DNA from: Nocardioides ganghwensis
GTDB taxonomy: Bacteria > Actinomycetota > Actinomycetes > Propionibacteriales > Nocardioidaceae
Direction: 5' to 3'
Assembly: GCF_014779655.1 (NCBI RefSeq)
Contig: NZ_JACXYX010000010.1
Coordinates: 62,001-126,000, forward strand
Length of the DNA stretch: 64,000 bases
A program made the translations under genes and the position numbers. Shown piece by piece: positions 62,175 to 64,000 of this stretch. Every line of letters starts with the position of its first letter. Position 1 is the stretch's first letter. The notes below the pieces were generated by a model. That model searched no databases, was not told the origin of the DNA, and saw nothing but the letters and a program-made list of their open reading frames with translations.

Positions 62175-62885
62175 CTAGGCCGGAGGCCAGACCTCGGGCG
62201 AGCACGCCGCGACGATCGCGCGGCGTGCCGCCCGACCCAGCGGCTGCAGCAGGGTGCGACGTCGCTCCACCTCGTACGCCGACACCGCACCGCCGTCGTC
62301 GACCAGCGCCAGGTCGACGATCGTCCACGCCTGCAGCCCGCGCGCAGCCAGCTCGACGCAGCGAGCCGGGGTGCCGAGCGGTGCGTCGACCGCGGGCCGA
62401 TGGTGCAGGTTCATCAGCGCGTCGGCGGCCTCGGGACGCCAGCGCGCGACGTCGAGGTCGGCGAGGTCCCCGGCCGCCCCGAGGAGCTCCTCGCGCAGCC
62501 CGCGGTCGGCCTCGCCGACGTCGGGCAGCTGGCGCCGGGCCGCGTCGTACGTCCGCCACTGCACCGTCTCGCCCAGCTCCTCGGGCACGAGGCCGAGGTC
62601 GCCGACCACCACCGCCTGGCCGGCCTCGAGGGCCGCTGCGTTGAAGGCGGGCGGTCCGCCCAGACCCAGCGGATCGCCCTCCACCGGCAGCGCCAGCCCG
62701 GCGTACGTCGCGCCGGTGCCGCGGGCGCGCACCAGCAGGTCCAGCGCCGAGCCTCCGGCGAGGAGGTGGGTGGCGTCGGCGAGCTCGTCGAGCACGTGGT
62801 CGGTCTGCTCGTGGCCGCGCAGCCACGCAGTGAGCCACCAGGCGAGCGTCGCCGAGTGGGGGAGGGCGGGGACGGTGGACGACAT
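62175..62885 (-). CDS. Conserved actinobacterial protein, function unknown
   Basis: 236 residues from the ATG at 62885, 8 nt from a TAGCCT -10-like box. The sequence is soluble, Ala/Leu-rich, without membrane segments or cofactor motifs. LAWWLTAWLRGHEQTDHVLDELADATH near the N-terminus and GATYAGLALPVEGDPLGLGG look like conserved positions. I recognise no named family. It separates the DUF805 gene from an ABC ATPase, with which it is divergent. Confidence 0.6.
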   Translation of the reverse strand: MSSTVPALPHSATLAWWLTAWLRGHEQTDHVLDELADATHLLAGGSALDLLVRARGTGATYAGLALPVEGDPLGLGGPPAFNAAALEAGQAVVVGDLGLVPEELGETVQWRTYDAARRQLPDVGEADRGLREELLGAAGDLADLDVARWRPEAADALMNLHHRPAVDAPLGTPARCVELAARGLQAWTIVDLALVDDGGAVSAYEVERRRTLLQPLGRAARRAIVAACSPEVWPPA

Positions 62886-62946
62886 CGCGGGCGAGGCTAC
62901 TCCGCCCCCACCGTCGTGTCCGTCCCGGCCGGGGGCGGCTGCTGGA

Positions 62947-62952
62947 TAGGGT
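62947..62952 (+). promoter_or_regulatory. -10 box TAGGGT, 7 nt before the ABC ATPase start
   Basis: TAGGGT, 7 nt, ATG at 62960. It argues against a longer start at the GTG 62951, which lies inside the box. Confidence 0.5.
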
Positions 62953-62959
62953 GAGGATC

Positions 62960-63766
<807 letters not shown>

Positions 63767-63783
63767 CGTCAGCATCCACTGGA

Positions 63784-63789
63784 TAAGGT
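63784..63789 (+). promoter_or_regulatory. -10 box TAAGGT, 6 nt before the NfeD-like start
   Basis: TAAGGT, 6 nt, ATG at 63796: leaderless arrangement. Confidence 0.5.
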
Positions 63790-63795
63790 CAGGGC

Positions 63796-64000
63796 ATGGA
63801 CTGGATCCGCGACCACCTCTGGGAGACCTGGCTCGCGCTCTCGATCGGCCTCGGCGTCGCCGAGATGTTCAGCCTGGACCTGATCCTGGCCATGCTGGCG
63901 GCAGGCGCCGTCATCGGGATGGTGGCAGCGCTGCTGGGCCTGCCCGTCGTCGTGCAGGTCCTCGCCGCTCTCGCCGCCTCGACCGCGATGCTCGCCTTCG
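63796..64000 (+). CDS. NfeD-like membrane protein, cut by the window end
   Basis: Only the first 68 residues are present. Two membrane helices are visible (LALSIGLGVAEMFSLDLILAMLAAG; VIGMVAALLGLPVVVQVLAALA), starting MDWIRDHLWETW, the layout of the short NfeD family. These are usually followed by a stomatin/SPFH-domain gene and act in membrane microdomains. Assignment is tentative because the OB-fold part lies outside the window. Confidence 0.65.
   Translation, partial: MDWIRDHLWETWLALSIGLGVAEMFSLDLILAMLAAGAVIGMVAALLGLPVVVQVLAALAASTAMLAF

Overview
The window is a 64 kb, gene-dense, high-GC chromosomal segment of an actinomycete. It is most like Nocardioides or a relative in Propionibacteriales. 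This placement rests on gene content (RbpA, WhiA, OpcA, SufR, a mycothiol-type DinB/MDMPI protein, an InhA-type enoyl reductase, an actinobacterial Vms1-like factor), on base composition and on GTG/TTG start usage. It is an inference, because no rRNA is present. No rRNA, tRNA, CRISPR, prophage or insertion sequence was recognised. No stretch longer than about 300 bases lacks a gene.

Layout. 1-3.3 kb: a secreted Tat-signal protein, a cytochrome b561-like protein, a thioredoxin-rhodanese fusion, a glyoxalase II-like metallo-beta-lactamase protein and an MDMPI protein. 3.4-12 kb: uvrA (with an SOS box), a Rieske lipoprotein, uvrC, rapZ, yvcK, whiA. 12-16 kb: gap-pgk-tpiA, secG, rbpA. 16-17.1 kb: a lone AbiEi-like gene lying between two mirror-image arrays of one 32-bp repeat, inside a block that is otherwise conserved in actinobacteria. 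17.1-25.3 kb: a pentose-phosphate operon on the minus strand (tkt-tal-pgi-zwf-opcA-pgl) with stop/start overlaps. 25.5-31.1 kb: haem o/haem a synthesis (ctaB, ctaA) and two ABC exporters. 31.2-37.8 kb: the Fe-S assembly operon sufR-B-D-Rieske-C-S-U-T. 37.9-51.4 kb: accessory and housekeeping genes, including an NYN nuclease-like protein, an acVLRF1-type release factor, a zinc metallopeptidase, ABC-F, an enoyl-CoA hydratase, an ABC exporter, a decayed SDR gene, SURF1, moaA and dodecin. 51.5-53.1 kb: fabG-fabI. 53.1-59 kb: a cyanophycin locus (cphB-cphA-cupin) facing a shortened CphA-like Mur ligase. 59-64 kb: SixA, a PrmC-like methyltransferase, serB, a DUF805 protein, an ABC ATPase and the start of an NfeD-like gene.

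How the genes work together. The central block joins lower glycolysis to the oxidative and non-oxidative pentose-phosphate pathway. YvcK, RapZ and WhiA form the usual regulatory trio next to uvrC. ctaA, ctaB and SURF1 serve cytochrome oxidase maturation. The suf genes form one Fe-S factory under a likely autorepressor. cphA and cphB make and degrade the nitrogen polymer cyanophycin.

Signals beyond genes. (i) Seventeen genes have a TANNNT -10 box exactly 6-7 nt before the start codon, which predicts frequent leaderless mRNAs; the pattern even marks the dead start of the SDR pseudogene. (ii) The palindrome CGTACG is unusually common and seems to bend codon choice. (iii) Several strong inverted repeats occur: the sufB-sufD gap, the leader of a small zinc-binding-like protein, upstream of gap, and upstream of sufR. 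(iv) The mirrored repeat island around the AbiEi-like gene is the best candidate for an undescribed element.
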